Under the pieces are notes generated by a model. That model worked only from the letters and a program-made list of their open reading frames with translations. It did no database searches and was not told the origin of the DNA. From Planctobacterium marinum (GTDB taxonomy: Bacteria; Pseudomonadota; Gammaproteobacteria; Enterobacterales; Alteromonadaceae): DNA of 64,000 nt. The stretch lies in the NCBI RefSeq assembly GCF_020687805.1, contig NZ_JAJEWQ010000001.1, forward strand, positions 1-64,000. The letters run 5' to 3'. The position numbers and the translations under genes are program-made. Of the stretch, positions 1 to 6,505 are shown in pieces; the stretch's first letter is position 1, and every line of letters begins with the position of its first letter.

Positions 1-118
1 GCTTTATTCGCTACGAGATGGTTGGATAGCGCTTCACTATCCTGAATGAAACGCCCTGTGCGGAGCCGCATGCAGGGTGTTGTGGGGGCTGGAGGTTAGA
101 GACCTCCGGCTACCCGAT
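1..118 (+). mobile_element. 3' end of a group IIC (attC-type) intron, domains V and VI
   Basis: This is the RNA 3' end of a self-splicing retroelement; the reverse-transcriptase part would lie left of the window. Positions 52-79 fold as a domain V hairpin: a 7-bp lower stem, a bulge, then a GCGG/CCGC upper stem. The 5' side begins CGC, the catalytic triad form known for class C introns. Positions 87-96 pair with 102-111 around a five-base loop as domain VI. The element ends CCCGAT, the AY ending expected of group II introns, and is followed directly by TATG. That TATG completes a GTTATG attC core, the known target type of IIC-attC introns. Only the 3' end is visible, so presence of a full intron is inferred. 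Confidence 0.72.
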
Positions 119-129
119 TATGTTTGAGA

Positions 130-432
130 TTAACTCAAACGGCTGATAATTTTTGCTGCCCACTTATCAAGTAGCTTAGCTGGTGCAAAAGATAGGAATA
201 GACCTATCAATGGAAATAATGCCGTGAAAATTGCAGCCACTACTTTGTCTGTTTGGTCTTTAGTTGGAACACCATTGATTTCAATTGAAGCACTGGGATC
301 TAACGCGGCCTGAGTAAAAACAAATACCAAAATACTTCCAACAAGTATCAATGTACCGCCTGCTAGACGACTTAATCCTACAACAATATCTACTTTTTTC
401 TTTAAATCTTCGTCCATAACCAACTCAAACAT
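130..432 (-). CDS. integron cassette gene: small two-TM membrane protein
   Basis: A 100-residue protein of unknown function with two hydrophobic segments, about residues 23-45 and 65-85. Short charged ends and a DKWAAK stretch follow the second segment, as in a small inner-membrane protein. Its ATG lies inside the core (GTTATG) of the attC of the preceding cassette. Its stop codon is 11 bases from the intron junction, where its own attC begins. This packing, one short ORF wholly between two attC sites in the same orientation, is what identifies it as a gene cassette. No family is recognised. Confidence 0.6.
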   Translation of the reverse strand: MFELVMDEDLKKKVDIVVGLSRLAGGTLILVGSILVFVFTQAALDPSASIEINGVPTKDQTDKVVAAIFTALFPLIGLFLSFAPAKLLDKWAAKIISRLS

Positions 433-534
433 AACACCTAAATATGGGGCACAAACAGGTAGGCTATAATGGCGAAGCCGCCTGCCTGTTTGTGTCCCAG
501 CCCGCCTGCGGGCGACATAATTTTTTTGTTATGC
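430..534 (-). repeat. integron attC site (cassette 2/1 junction)
   Basis: Read on the minus strand, it starts with GCATAAC (528-534) and ends with GTTATG (430-435), the conserved attC core ends. Between them, arms containing GGCACAAACAGG and CCTGTTTGTGTCC are complementary and separated by a short spacer. The length of 105 bp is usual for attC. It separates the VOC-like cassette from the membrane-protein cassette. Confidence 0.85.
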
Positions 535-538
535 GTAA

Positions 539-859
539 TCATTTTATTGAACCACCATGCGCCAATATCTCTACTTTATTACCCGATGGATCTTTAAGCT
601 TCAAAAACTCTCCGGCGATGTTGATTTCGAAAGAATAAACAACCCCAGTCTTTTCGAGAGTTTTTAGAATGGTTATTTGTTTATCGCCTATATGAATTGC
701 AAACTCTGAGCATGGGCAAGAACCATCTAAATCTAAAATTAAATCTCCTGCCAAGCATATTAGCCTTGTGTCAGATTGAGCTTTAAATAAGGATAACGTC
801 GTGCAATAAAACTCTCTAGTTTCCTTAAAGTTAGTTGAATGAAGTGTTAGATAAATCAT
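539..859 (-). CDS. integron cassette gene: VOC/glyoxalase-fold protein
   Basis: A 106-residue protein resembling the vicinal oxygen chelate (glyoxalase/bleomycin resistance) fold. It opens with a beta strand and the FKETREFYCTTL helix typical of VOC N-termini. It ends with a strand plus LKDPSGNKVEIL, the characteristic C-terminal element (DPxGN.xE). The protein is short for the family (usually 115-140) and may be divergent; its substrate cannot be predicted. It ends four bases before an attC and starts 21 bases after another, so it is a complete cassette in the same orientation as its neighbours. Cassette VOC proteins are common, and only some give drug resistance. Confidence 0.75.
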   Translation of the reverse strand: MIYLTLHSTNFKETREFYCTTLSLFKAQSDTRLICLAGDLILDLDGSCPCSEFAIHIGDKQITILKTLEKTGVVYSFEINIAGEFLKLKDPSGNKVEILAHGGSIK

Positions 860-880
860 TAATCTTCGATGCTTCCTTGC

Positions 881-983
881 GCATAACGGCTAATTTAAAG
901 GGCGCTTACTCGCTGGCTATACTACCCGAAGAATGAGGGGAAGCCAGCGAGTAAGCGTCCCGGTTTAAAATTTTTTGTTAGAA
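881..983 (-). repeat. integron attC site (cassette 3/2 junction)
   Basis: On the minus strand it begins TTCTAAC (977-983) and ends GTTATGC (881-887). Internal arms with GGGACGCTTACTCGCTGGC and its complement form an almost perfect inverted repeat of about 18 bp around a 25-base spacer. The stop codon of the 978-1304 gene lies inside the first core, a normal cassette arrangement. Length 103 bp. Confidence 0.87.
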
Positions 984-1304
984 GTACTTGTTAGATACTG
1001 CATCGAAATTCTCTGCAAGAACTAGATACTCATCAACCCAACCGTTTTCCATAGCGATTTCTTGTAATGGTGCAGTTGGCAAAAAGAGATACTCTATTTT
1101 GGCCAATTTAGCTTTATTCTTGGTTTTGAGTGAAATTATTGAGCTTTTAATGATATCTGTCACTTTGACAACTTCCATATCGGACCAAACCGAATCATCA
1201 GATTCTGCTAAAAATGACTGAACATCTTCTAATATAGCTACGAGTTTTTCTGCAGCGTATGCATCTATTTTTTTGTTGAATATGGAATGCCAAATATAAT
1301 TCAT
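978..1304 (-). CDS. integron cassette gene: hypothetical protein
   Basis: A 108-residue soluble protein, mostly helical by composition, with an acidic centre (ESDDSVWSDMEVV) followed by a Lys-rich stretch. No signal peptide, membrane segment or known motif was seen. It lies between two attC sites in cassette orientation. The ATG is six bases from the preceding attC core and the TAA stop overlaps the next attC core. It is listed as a gene because of that packing; the function is unknown. Confidence 0.6.
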   Translation of the reverse strand: MNYIWHSIFNKKIDAYAAEKLVAILEDVQSFLAESDDSVWSDMEVVKVTDIIKSSIISLKTKNKAKLAKIEYLFLPTAPLQEIAMENGWVDEYLVLAENFDAVSNKYF

Positions 1305-1310
1305 ACGGTA

Positions 1311-1387
1311 CTTCTAACAATTTAATATCGACCCATTGGGTCGTTTTTCTACTTTAACTTGGGTCGATTATATACTTTGTGCTAGCG
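1311..1387 (-). repeat. shortened or degenerate attC site
   Basis: On the minus strand it ends with GTTAGAAG (1311-1318), a good attC core, preceded by inverted arms (ATATCGACCCA against TGGGTCGATTATA). The distal core is poor (GCTAGCA at about 1381-1387 instead of an AAC-ending core). It is either a decayed attC or the edge of the array. It marks the upstream boundary of the 978-1304 cassette. Confidence 0.5.
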
Positions 1388-1566
1388 ATAACAAATTTAC
1401 CTAAGTAAGGCCACTCACTTGGAAGTAGAGATTTCTCGATATCTGGTCTGAGGACTAAAATGACCAACGGGGTCGTTTTCTTGACTATAGGAGCAAACGG
1501 TTGTTTGAATTGTTCAATCGTAAATTTTTTGATGGCCACTATTGGCACAAATCGGCCCTTTAACAC
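1354..1566 (-). CDS. possible cassette ORF, doubtful
   Basis: A 70-residue open frame in the same orientation as the cassette genes, with a hydrophobic centre (TTPLVILVL). Its end overlaps the degenerate attC. No recognisable motif and no clear ribosome binding site were seen, and no attC is visible upstream of it. It could be the first cassette, a truncated one, or a chance frame. It is included only because it sits where a cassette gene would be expected. Confidence 0.25.
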   Translation of the reverse strand: MLKGRFVPIVAIKKFTIEQFKQPFAPIVKKTTPLVILVLRPDIEKSLLPSEWPYLGKFVIASTKYIIDPS

Positions 1567-1640
1567 TCACCAATCGAACGTCCGCAAAGCGGGTAATAGT
1601 AGTCAGTCAACCACAATTATTGACTATCTCGTGGTGGTAA

Positions 1641-1895
1641 TCAGAGCCCCAAAAAAGTCTTTTCCAGCCAACCGATGTTTTGAACGGTAGGGCCGTAAAC
1701 AGGCTTTCCAACTACCGAATGTAAATTGCTGTTCTTTTTTACTCTGGGTTGGTTTAACCCGGCTAGACGGTGTTCGCAACTGGCTCGGGTCAACATGGCT
1801 TCACTGCTCAGCCTGATTTTGCGCACACGGCGGGAAACACAATGGCAATAGGACGTATCTTCAAGGCAGATTTTCGCCTTCCTGGCTTTTTCCAT
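1641..1895 (-). pseudogene. remnant of a REP-associated/IS200-like (Y1) transposase
   Basis: From the ATG at 1893-1895 the frame reads MEKARKAKICLEDTSYCHC, then VSRRVRK and, 15 residues later, EHR. This is the characteristic N-terminus of the large RAYT/IS200-like transposase family, which usually reads ARARK..I.L.DTPYYHC.SRCVRRAFLC...EHR. After about 48 residues the similarity stops and an unrelated tail follows to a stop at 1641. The protein is about 85 residues instead of roughly 200-330, and the expected downstream catalytic region is missing. It is therefore a decayed mobile-element gene. An open frame continues upstream of the ATG but does not resemble the family. Confidence 0.6.
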
Positions 1896-2023
1896 TTGAA
1901 TTCTTCCTGAGTGTGCTTCTTGGGTTTCCTGTTTTGCATAATCTCGGGGATTTGGAAACTGTAACCATGTGCAGTTATGATGGCTGTCCAGATAAGTAAG
2001 TGACTTAAGAAAAGGACAGGTTA

Positions 2024-2386
2024 ATGACGATTTCACATTCCGATATGGTTAAAGTATTGGCTAAGCCCGGTGAGCAAATTGCGACTGAGATCTCCGGGGA
2101 GGATGCACATCTCATGCACATGGCGATTGGTATCAGTGGCGAGGCAGGGGAGTTGCTGGATGCTATTAAAAAACAAGTGATCTATCGCAAAGAACTGGAT
2201 TTGGAAAATGTGATCGAAGAACTGGGCGATCTGGAGTTTTACATGGAAGGCTTGCGTCAGGGGCTGGGCATCACGCGTCAGCAATGTCTTCAGGCCAACA
2301 TTGATAAGTTGGGTACCCGTTATCAGAACTTTCAGTATAGCAACGAAAAAGCACAGGCCAGGGCAGACAAGCCTGAGGGGCAATAA
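2024..2386 (+). CDS. MazG-like nucleoside triphosphate pyrophosphohydrolase
   Basis: A 120-residue protein of the all-alpha NTP pyrophosphohydrolase (MazG-like) superfamily, which hydrolyses (d)NTPs to monophosphates and pyrophosphate. The two metal-binding motifs are visible: GEAGELLDAIKK (about residues 35-46) and IEELGDLEFYMEGL (about 65-78). These supply the E..E and E..D residues that bind Mg. The preferred nucleotide cannot be read from sequence. The ATG at 2024 follows AAGGA at 2012-2016. The low-molecular-weight phosphatase gene starts 17 bases after the stop, so the two are probably cotranscribed. Confidence 0.85.
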   Translation: MTISHSDMVKVLAKPGEQIATEISGEDAHLMHMAIGISGEAGELLDAIKKQVIYRKELDLENVIEELGDLEFYMEGLRQGLGITRQQCLQANIDKLGTRYQNFQYSNEKAQARADKPEGQ

Positions 2387-2403
2387 CAGCATCCGGAGTG
2401 AAA

Positions 2404-2862
2404 ATGAAAAAAGTACTTTTTGTTTGCCTGGGTAATATTTGTCGTTCACCCACGGCTGAAGCGGTTTTTAAGAAAATGGCGAAAGAGGCTGGCTTAAAGG
2501 TTGAAATTGATTCTGCAGGTACTATTGCCACTCATACCGGTGAAGCGCCGGACAGTCGCAGTATGGAACATGGTAAAAAACGAGGATATAGCTTTCACGG
2601 GCAGTTTTCCAGAAAGGTAAAACAATCGGATTTTCAGTACTTTGACCACATTTTTGCGATGGACAAGAGTAATTTGAGAGATTTGTTGGCCCAGTGTCCG
2701 CAAGAATTTCAGCATAAGGTGCAACTGTTTTTAACGTTAAGTGGTGATCCAGAGCAAGAAGTACCGGACCCTTACTATGGGGGTGATGCGGGTTTTGAAC
2801 GTGTTTTAGAACTGGTTGAGAATGCATCAACCGCTTTGATAACTCAGTTAAAAAGTGCCTGA
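2404..2862 (+). CDS. low molecular weight protein-tyrosine phosphatase
   Basis: A cytoplasmic phosphatase of the LMW-PTP family, 152 residues from the ATG at 2404. GGAG at 2394-2397 supports this start over the GTG at 2398. The P-loop is at the N-terminus, VCLGNICRSPTAE (C-X5-R-S), with the catalytic Cys near residue 8. The general-acid Asp lies in VPDPYYGG (about residues 119-126), which also gives the DPYY tyrosines often found in the family. Relatives include phosphatases paired with exopolysaccharide tyrosine kinases (Wzb/Etp) and free-standing housekeeping forms. No capsule genes are nearby, so the stand-alone type is more likely. Confidence 0.9.
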   Translation: MKKVLFVCLGNICRSPTAEAVFKKMAKEAGLKVEIDSAGTIATHTGEAPDSRSMEHGKKRGYSFHGQFSRKVKQSDFQYFDHIFAMDKSNLRDLLAQCPQEFQHKVQLFLTLSGDPEQEVPDPYYGGDAGFERVLELVENASTALITQLKSA

Positions 2863-2925
2863 ATCGCGTTGTTAGATAGAGATTTTAATTCTTTAACTAA
2901 AATAATCTAATAAGTCTCGAATTTT

Positions 2926-3036
2926 AGGAGGTTATCTCTTGAATCGGGCATTTATTCATGTTTTAGTTTGCTTCCTTTTTAATAGTAGAACAGGTAGTAA
3001 TTCCAGTGAAACAGTGGCAGCCAGATACATGGCGTG
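2926..3036 (+). promoter_or_regulatory. strong Shine-Dalgarno and possible leader ORF before DAHP synthase
   Basis: AGGAGGTT at about 2926-2933 is a near-consensus ribosome site but is 73 bases before the GTG start of the DAHP synthase gene and out of register with it. It is correctly spaced for a TTG at 2939. That TTG opens a 32-codon frame rich in hydrophobic and Phe codons ([11 protein letters not shown]) ending at 3036, overlapping the first codons of DAHP synthase. A leader peptide or translational coupling is inferred. No attenuator hairpin was found. Confidence 0.35.
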
Positions 3037-4352
3037 AATTTCCAATTTTGCAACAACCCCATTATGAAGATGCAGCGAAGCTCGCTCAGGTTGAATCTGA
3101 GTTAAAACGATTTCCGCCGCTGGTGTTTGCAGAGGAAACTCGTCATTTGTTTAGTGAGCTGGCTAACATTTCGCAGGGCAATGGCTTTTTGCTGCAAGGC
3201 GGTGATTGTGCAGAGTCATTTGATGAGTTTAATGCGCCTAAAATCCGCGATACCTTCAAAGTGATTCTGCAAATGGCCATTGTGCTAACGTTTGCTGGTC
3301 GCTGTCATGTCACCAAAGTAGCGCGTATGGCGGGGCAATATGCAAAGCCACGCTCAGCTGATCTGGAAACCAGAGACGGGGTTTCTTTACCCAGTTATCG
3401 CGGTGATATTATCAACAGCTTTCCATTTACACCGGAAGCCCGAATTCCTGATCCGCGTCGCATGATCGATGCTTATCATCGCTCTGCCTCAACCCTTAAC
3501 CTTTTACGTGCTTTTGCTCAGGGCGGTTTGGCAGATTTGCACAAGGTAAACAAATGGAATATGGCGTTTGTTGAGAATAATCCGTTGAAAGATCGTTATC
3601 TCGATATGTCACACCGGATTCAGGACACCCTGTCATTTATGGAAGTGATAGGTCTGAATTCAGATAACACCGCATCATTACGGGAAACGTCTTTATATAC
3701 CTCTCACGAAGCTTTGCTACTGAACTATGAACAGGCTTTGACCCGTGTAGATACCTTAACTGACAAGTGGTACAACTGTTCGGCACACATGTTGTGGATT
3801 GGTGAGCGCACCAGACAGCTGGATCACGCGCATGTTGAGTTTTTCCGTGGAATTCACAACCCTATCGGTGTAAAAGTCGGGCCAGGTATGCAAGGTGATG
3901 AACTGATTGAACTCATTGATGCGTTAAATCCGGAGAACACCCCGGGTCGCTTAACCCTGATCACCCGTATGGGCGCCGATAATCTGGAGCAGAAGCTACC
4001 GGCACTGTTACGCCGGGTTAAGGCGGAAGGTCGTCATGTGGTGTGGAGTTCAGACCCGATGCACGGCAACACCAAGAATTCTTCCAGCGGTTATAAGACC
4101 CGTAACTTTGATGATATTTTACGGGAGATTCAGCAATTCTTTGCCGCACATGATGCCGAGGGAACTCACGCCGGGGGTATCCATCTGGAAATGACCGGAC
4201 AGCACGCCACCGAATGTACCGGTGGTGCGTATCAGATCAGCGATGCTGATTTGGCGGAATGCTATAAAACTCAGTGCGATCCGCGTTTAAATGCCGACCA
4301 GGTATTGGAATTGGCCTTCCTGGTATCGGACAACTTACGCAAATCCGTTTAA
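3006..4352 (+). CDS. class II 3-deoxy-7-phosphoheptulonate (DAHP) synthase
   Basis: First enzyme of the shikimate pathway, condensing phosphoenolpyruvate and erythrose 4-phosphate. The 448-residue length and conserved segments identify the class II (plant/mycobacterial) type rather than the AroF/G/H type. These segments are [10 protein letters not shown] (about 64-73), [11 protein letters not shown] (about 107-117), the [16 protein letters not shown] segment, GVKVGP, DPMHGNT and a C-terminal [17 protein letters not shown] and the EMTGQ Glu belong to the metal site. The start is GTG at 3006; an in-frame TAG at 2964 excludes a much longer protein. Its own ribosome site is weak, while a strong one stands 80 bases upstream. 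Confidence 0.95.
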   Translation: MKQWQPDTWREFPILQQPHYEDAAKLAQVESELKRFPPLVFAEETRHLFSELANISQGNGFLLQGGDCAESFDEFNAPKIRDTFKVILQMAIVLTFAGRCHVTKVARMAGQYAKPRSADLETRDGVSLPSYRGDIINSFPFTPEARIPDPRRMIDAYHRSASTLNLLRAFAQGGLADLHKVNKWNMAFVENNPLKDRYLDMSHRIQDTLSFMEVIGLNSDNTASLRETSLYTSHEALLLNYEQALTRVDTLTDKWYNCSAHMLWIGERTRQLDHAHVEFFRGIHNPIGVKVGPGMQGDELIELIDALNPENTPGRLTLITRMGADNLEQKLPALLRRVKAEGRHVVWSSDPMHGNTKNSSSGYKTRNFDDILREIQQFFAAHDAEGTHAGGIHLEMTGQHATECTGGAYQISDADLAECYKTQCDPRLNADQVLELAFLVSDNLRKSV

Positions 4353-4357
4353 TACTG

Positions 4358-4789
4358 TCAGGTCGGAGAGGGGATGCAATCATATCTGGATTGCATTATC
4401 TCTACCGACTTGCTCACCATGTTAGCCAATACCTCCAAATCAATATTTTTGAGTGGACCAAGGTAAAGGCATGACTTGCCCAGTTTGTATTTGCCTAATT
4501 GTGCTAACTCTGAATCAAACGCCTCAAAACCCGGCATGATATACACCACAGTATTTTGCGCTCTGGGGGCAAATCCGGTCACAAACCAATCACCGCTGTG
4601 ACCGGAATCATACTCGTAATGGTACTGACCAAAACCAATCATGGTACCGGCCAACCAGGCCGAATAACCTGACGCCTTTGCCATGATTGGCAACAACAGT
4701 CGGGCATCATTTTCCCGGTTTTTATTTTTAAGGCTGCTCAGGTAGTTGTCTATGTCGGTATGCATGGTATTGATGGCCAAAAATGACAA
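4358..4789 (-). CDS. DUF1801 (YdhG-like) protein
   Basis: A 143-residue cytoplasmic protein matching DUF1801. The pattern GFGQYHYEYDSGHSGDWF..GF.PR, then the hydrophobic strand VVYIMPGF, is typical. C-terminal K.C.Y...LKNID.E.L also fits. The biochemical role of the family is not established. The frame begins with TTG at 4789, which has AAGAGA just upstream; an ATG at 4765 (MHTDID) would give 135 residues and has no clear ribosome site. It is convergent with the DAHP synthase gene, with five bases between the stops, so the two may share termination signals. Confidence 0.8.
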   Translation of the reverse strand: MSFLAINTMHTDIDNYLSSLKNKNRENDARLLLPIMAKASGYSAWLAGTMIGFGQYHYEYDSGHSGDWFVTGFAPRAQNTVVYIMPGFEAFDSELAQLGKYKLGKSCLYLGPLKNIDLEVLANMVSKSVEIMQSRYDCIPSPT

Positions 4790-4891
4790 ATTTCTCTTAT
4801 TGTAGTAATCAGTTTGTAAGCGGACAAATTAAAAAAACGACAAACTATTTATACCAGCCAGGGGGAGGGACAGGAAAGGGAATGTAAAAAT

Positions 4892-4920
4892 AAACACCGC
4901 CAACTACGCTGGCGGTGTTT
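4892..4920 (-). terminator. intrinsic terminator
   Basis: An 11-bp perfect stem (AAACACCGCCA/TGGCGGTGTTT) with a seven-base loop. On the minus strand it is followed by TTTTTAC, so it terminates leftward transcription coming from the remnant at 4940-5167 and the operon beyond it. Confidence 0.75.
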
Positions 4921-4939
4921 GTTAGACTTTGAAAGAGCG

Positions 4940-5167
4940 TTATTGCGGGAAACTGAATCTGTCCATAAAAATATCCCGTTGTCCATTCCAGTCCGCTTCA
5001 TAAACAATCGCTACAGTATTGTCCGGTAGCACCAGAGCACTGAATCCTAACTGGATACCCCCGCTATACAACAATGTTGAACTTACCAGGGTATTGTTTT
5101 CTATCTGCAACTCATACAGGGAGTCATGAAAGTTGCCAATAATCCGGGAAGTGCCATAAACAGAAAT
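4940..5167 (-). pseudogene. C-terminal remnant of a sialidase/BNR-like protein
   Basis: A 76-codon open frame without a start codon ends at TAA 4940-4942 and is closed upstream by a stop at 5168-5170. The translation ends GFSALVLPDNTVAIVYEADW, then NGQRDIFMDRFSF. This looks like the last blades of a sialidase or BNR-repeat beta-propeller (a G.S.L..LPD..I.lvYE strand pattern). Only the end of such a protein (usually 350 residues or more) is present. A terminator follows directly, as if the original 3' end was kept. Family assignment is tentative, but the truncation is clear. Confidence 0.45.
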
Positions 5168-5229
5168 TTAATCTAAAAAGAGGTGGCAGAAATTTGAGCA
5201 CCGGCCACAGGTGCAAAAATGGCAGCGGA

Positions 5230-5700
5230 TTACCCTGCCACCACTTCAATGGTTTGTACTTTGGAGTAGGGCTTGTTACTTTTTTTGCCTTTAATCAGAA
5301 TTGTGACTGAATGCCTGCCAGGTTCCAGGGCATGGTATTTTAATCTGTAGATCCCGGCTTTGTGCTCCGGTGAAAAGCCGGCTTCATCCTGAAAAGAGAT
5401 TTCCGGAGACCCATTAAATTTAAACTCAACGTCCTGGTAGCCTTTGGGAATACGATAGTAAATTGGAATCGACGCGTCTTTACCCTGGGAAGTAAGCACT
5501 TTTTTGGCATGTTTTAATGAAATCGGTGCCACCAGTTCTTCAATGTTGGGAGCCGGATACTGGGCATGCATTACCGGAAAACGACCAAATCCTGCGGTGG
5601 CATGCCTGTCACAGGCCTGCGTACTGGTTACCACACCACTCAGCAGCGCCCCTAAAGCGAACGTCGCATGTTGAAACCACTTTGTCGTCAATAGTCGCAT
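5230..5700 (-). CDS. secreted hypothetical protein
   Basis: A 156-residue exported protein. Residues 1-29 form a signal peptide (basic start, hydrophobic FALGALLSGVV, cleavage near TQA). The mature part contains YYRIPKGY, then beta-rich segments with IYRLKYHALEPGRHSVTILIKGK, which look like an immunoglobulin-like or carrier fold. No catalytic motif was seen. The gene starts two bases after the stop of the DUF3299 gene upstream, so they form one transcription unit and probably share a periplasmic job. The family is not recognised. Confidence 0.7.
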   Translation of the reverse strand: MRLLTTKWFQHATFALGALLSGVVTSTQACDRHATAGFGRFPVMHAQYPAPNIEELVAPISLKHAKKVLTSQGKDASIPIYYRIPKGYQDVEFKFNGSPEISFQDEAGFSPEHKAGIYRLKYHALEPGRHSVTILIKGKKSNKPYSKVQTIEVVAG

Positions 5701-5702
5701 TA

Positions 5703-6293
5703 TTAATCCTCGTAGGGGGTAACCTGATTCATGGCCAGTCGGTAGGCTGAAACACCCATCGGGTTTTCTTGTTTTTCTATTTTGAGGGTGCCTTCAAACC
5801 AAAATGGCTGACTGAGGTGAGTCAGTGTAATTCCTTCGCTGCTTTTGGCAAAGATAATTTGATTGGGTGGTGGCGGTGGCATGTGCAAACAGGCTCCAAA
5901 ATAGGGAACAATAAAATATTCGGTGATCTTTTCATCATCGGAGGTTTCCAGCGGCACGATAAAGCCCGGGATTTTAATCTTCTGCTCCGCCATCGTTTCA
6001 ACCACTCTGGTTGAGCGTAGTGCCTGCTGAAAGCGCTGTGCTTTTTCGTCTTCAAAGTTTTTTTCAGTAAAATTATCGACGGAATCTTGTTGGGAGCCAT
6101 CAGCGATGTCGAATAACACATCTGGCGGATTTAGTAAGGCCTCCAGATCATCCTGTGGGATCAGTTCTATCCATTCAACTTCTTTGTAGACACCGTTGGC
6201 CTGGCTAACGGAAAACACGATATTCAAAAGCAGAAAAATGACGATGGCTGTCACGGAGCGCAATGATGACCGTTTAAATGAATTGAAAAGCAT
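5703..6293 (-). CDS. DUF3299 periplasmic protein
   Basis: A 196-residue exported protein with an N-terminal signal/anchor (SVTAIVIFLLLNIVF), an acidic linker and a C-terminal DUF3299 domain. The domain shows KIPGFIVPLE...E..YFIVPYFGACLHMPPPPPNQII, the family hallmark: a Cys and His before a run of five prolines. DUF3299 proteins are often encoded with ABC-type lipoprotein or metal-related export genes; their biochemistry is not known. It is first in a two-gene operon with the secreted protein at 5230-5700. Confidence 0.85.
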   Translation of the reverse strand: MLFNSFKRSSLRSVTAIVIFLLLNIVFSVSQANGVYKEVEWIELIPQDDLEALLNPPDVLFDIADGSQQDSVDNFTEKNFEDEKAQRFQQALRSTRVVETMAEQKIKIPGFIVPLETSDDEKITEYFIVPYFGACLHMPPPPPNQIIFAKSSEGITLTHLSQPFWFEGTLKIEKQENPMGVSAYRLAMNQVTPYED

Positions 6294-6505
6294 AATTGAG
6301 TTCAGGGTACAAAAAGGGAAATAAGTTTGTTGTTATAACATATCAAGATGGTGGTGTGTATTCTTAACTGGACAGTTTTGGTGCTGACATGCAAAAAAAA
6401 AGCGGCAGGTTTGAGATTTTTTTGTAACAATAAATTGCTGTTGATTGAAAATGCGCGGCTATAGGGCTAGCGTCTCATCCTCACTAATAAAACGGATAAT
6501 AACAC

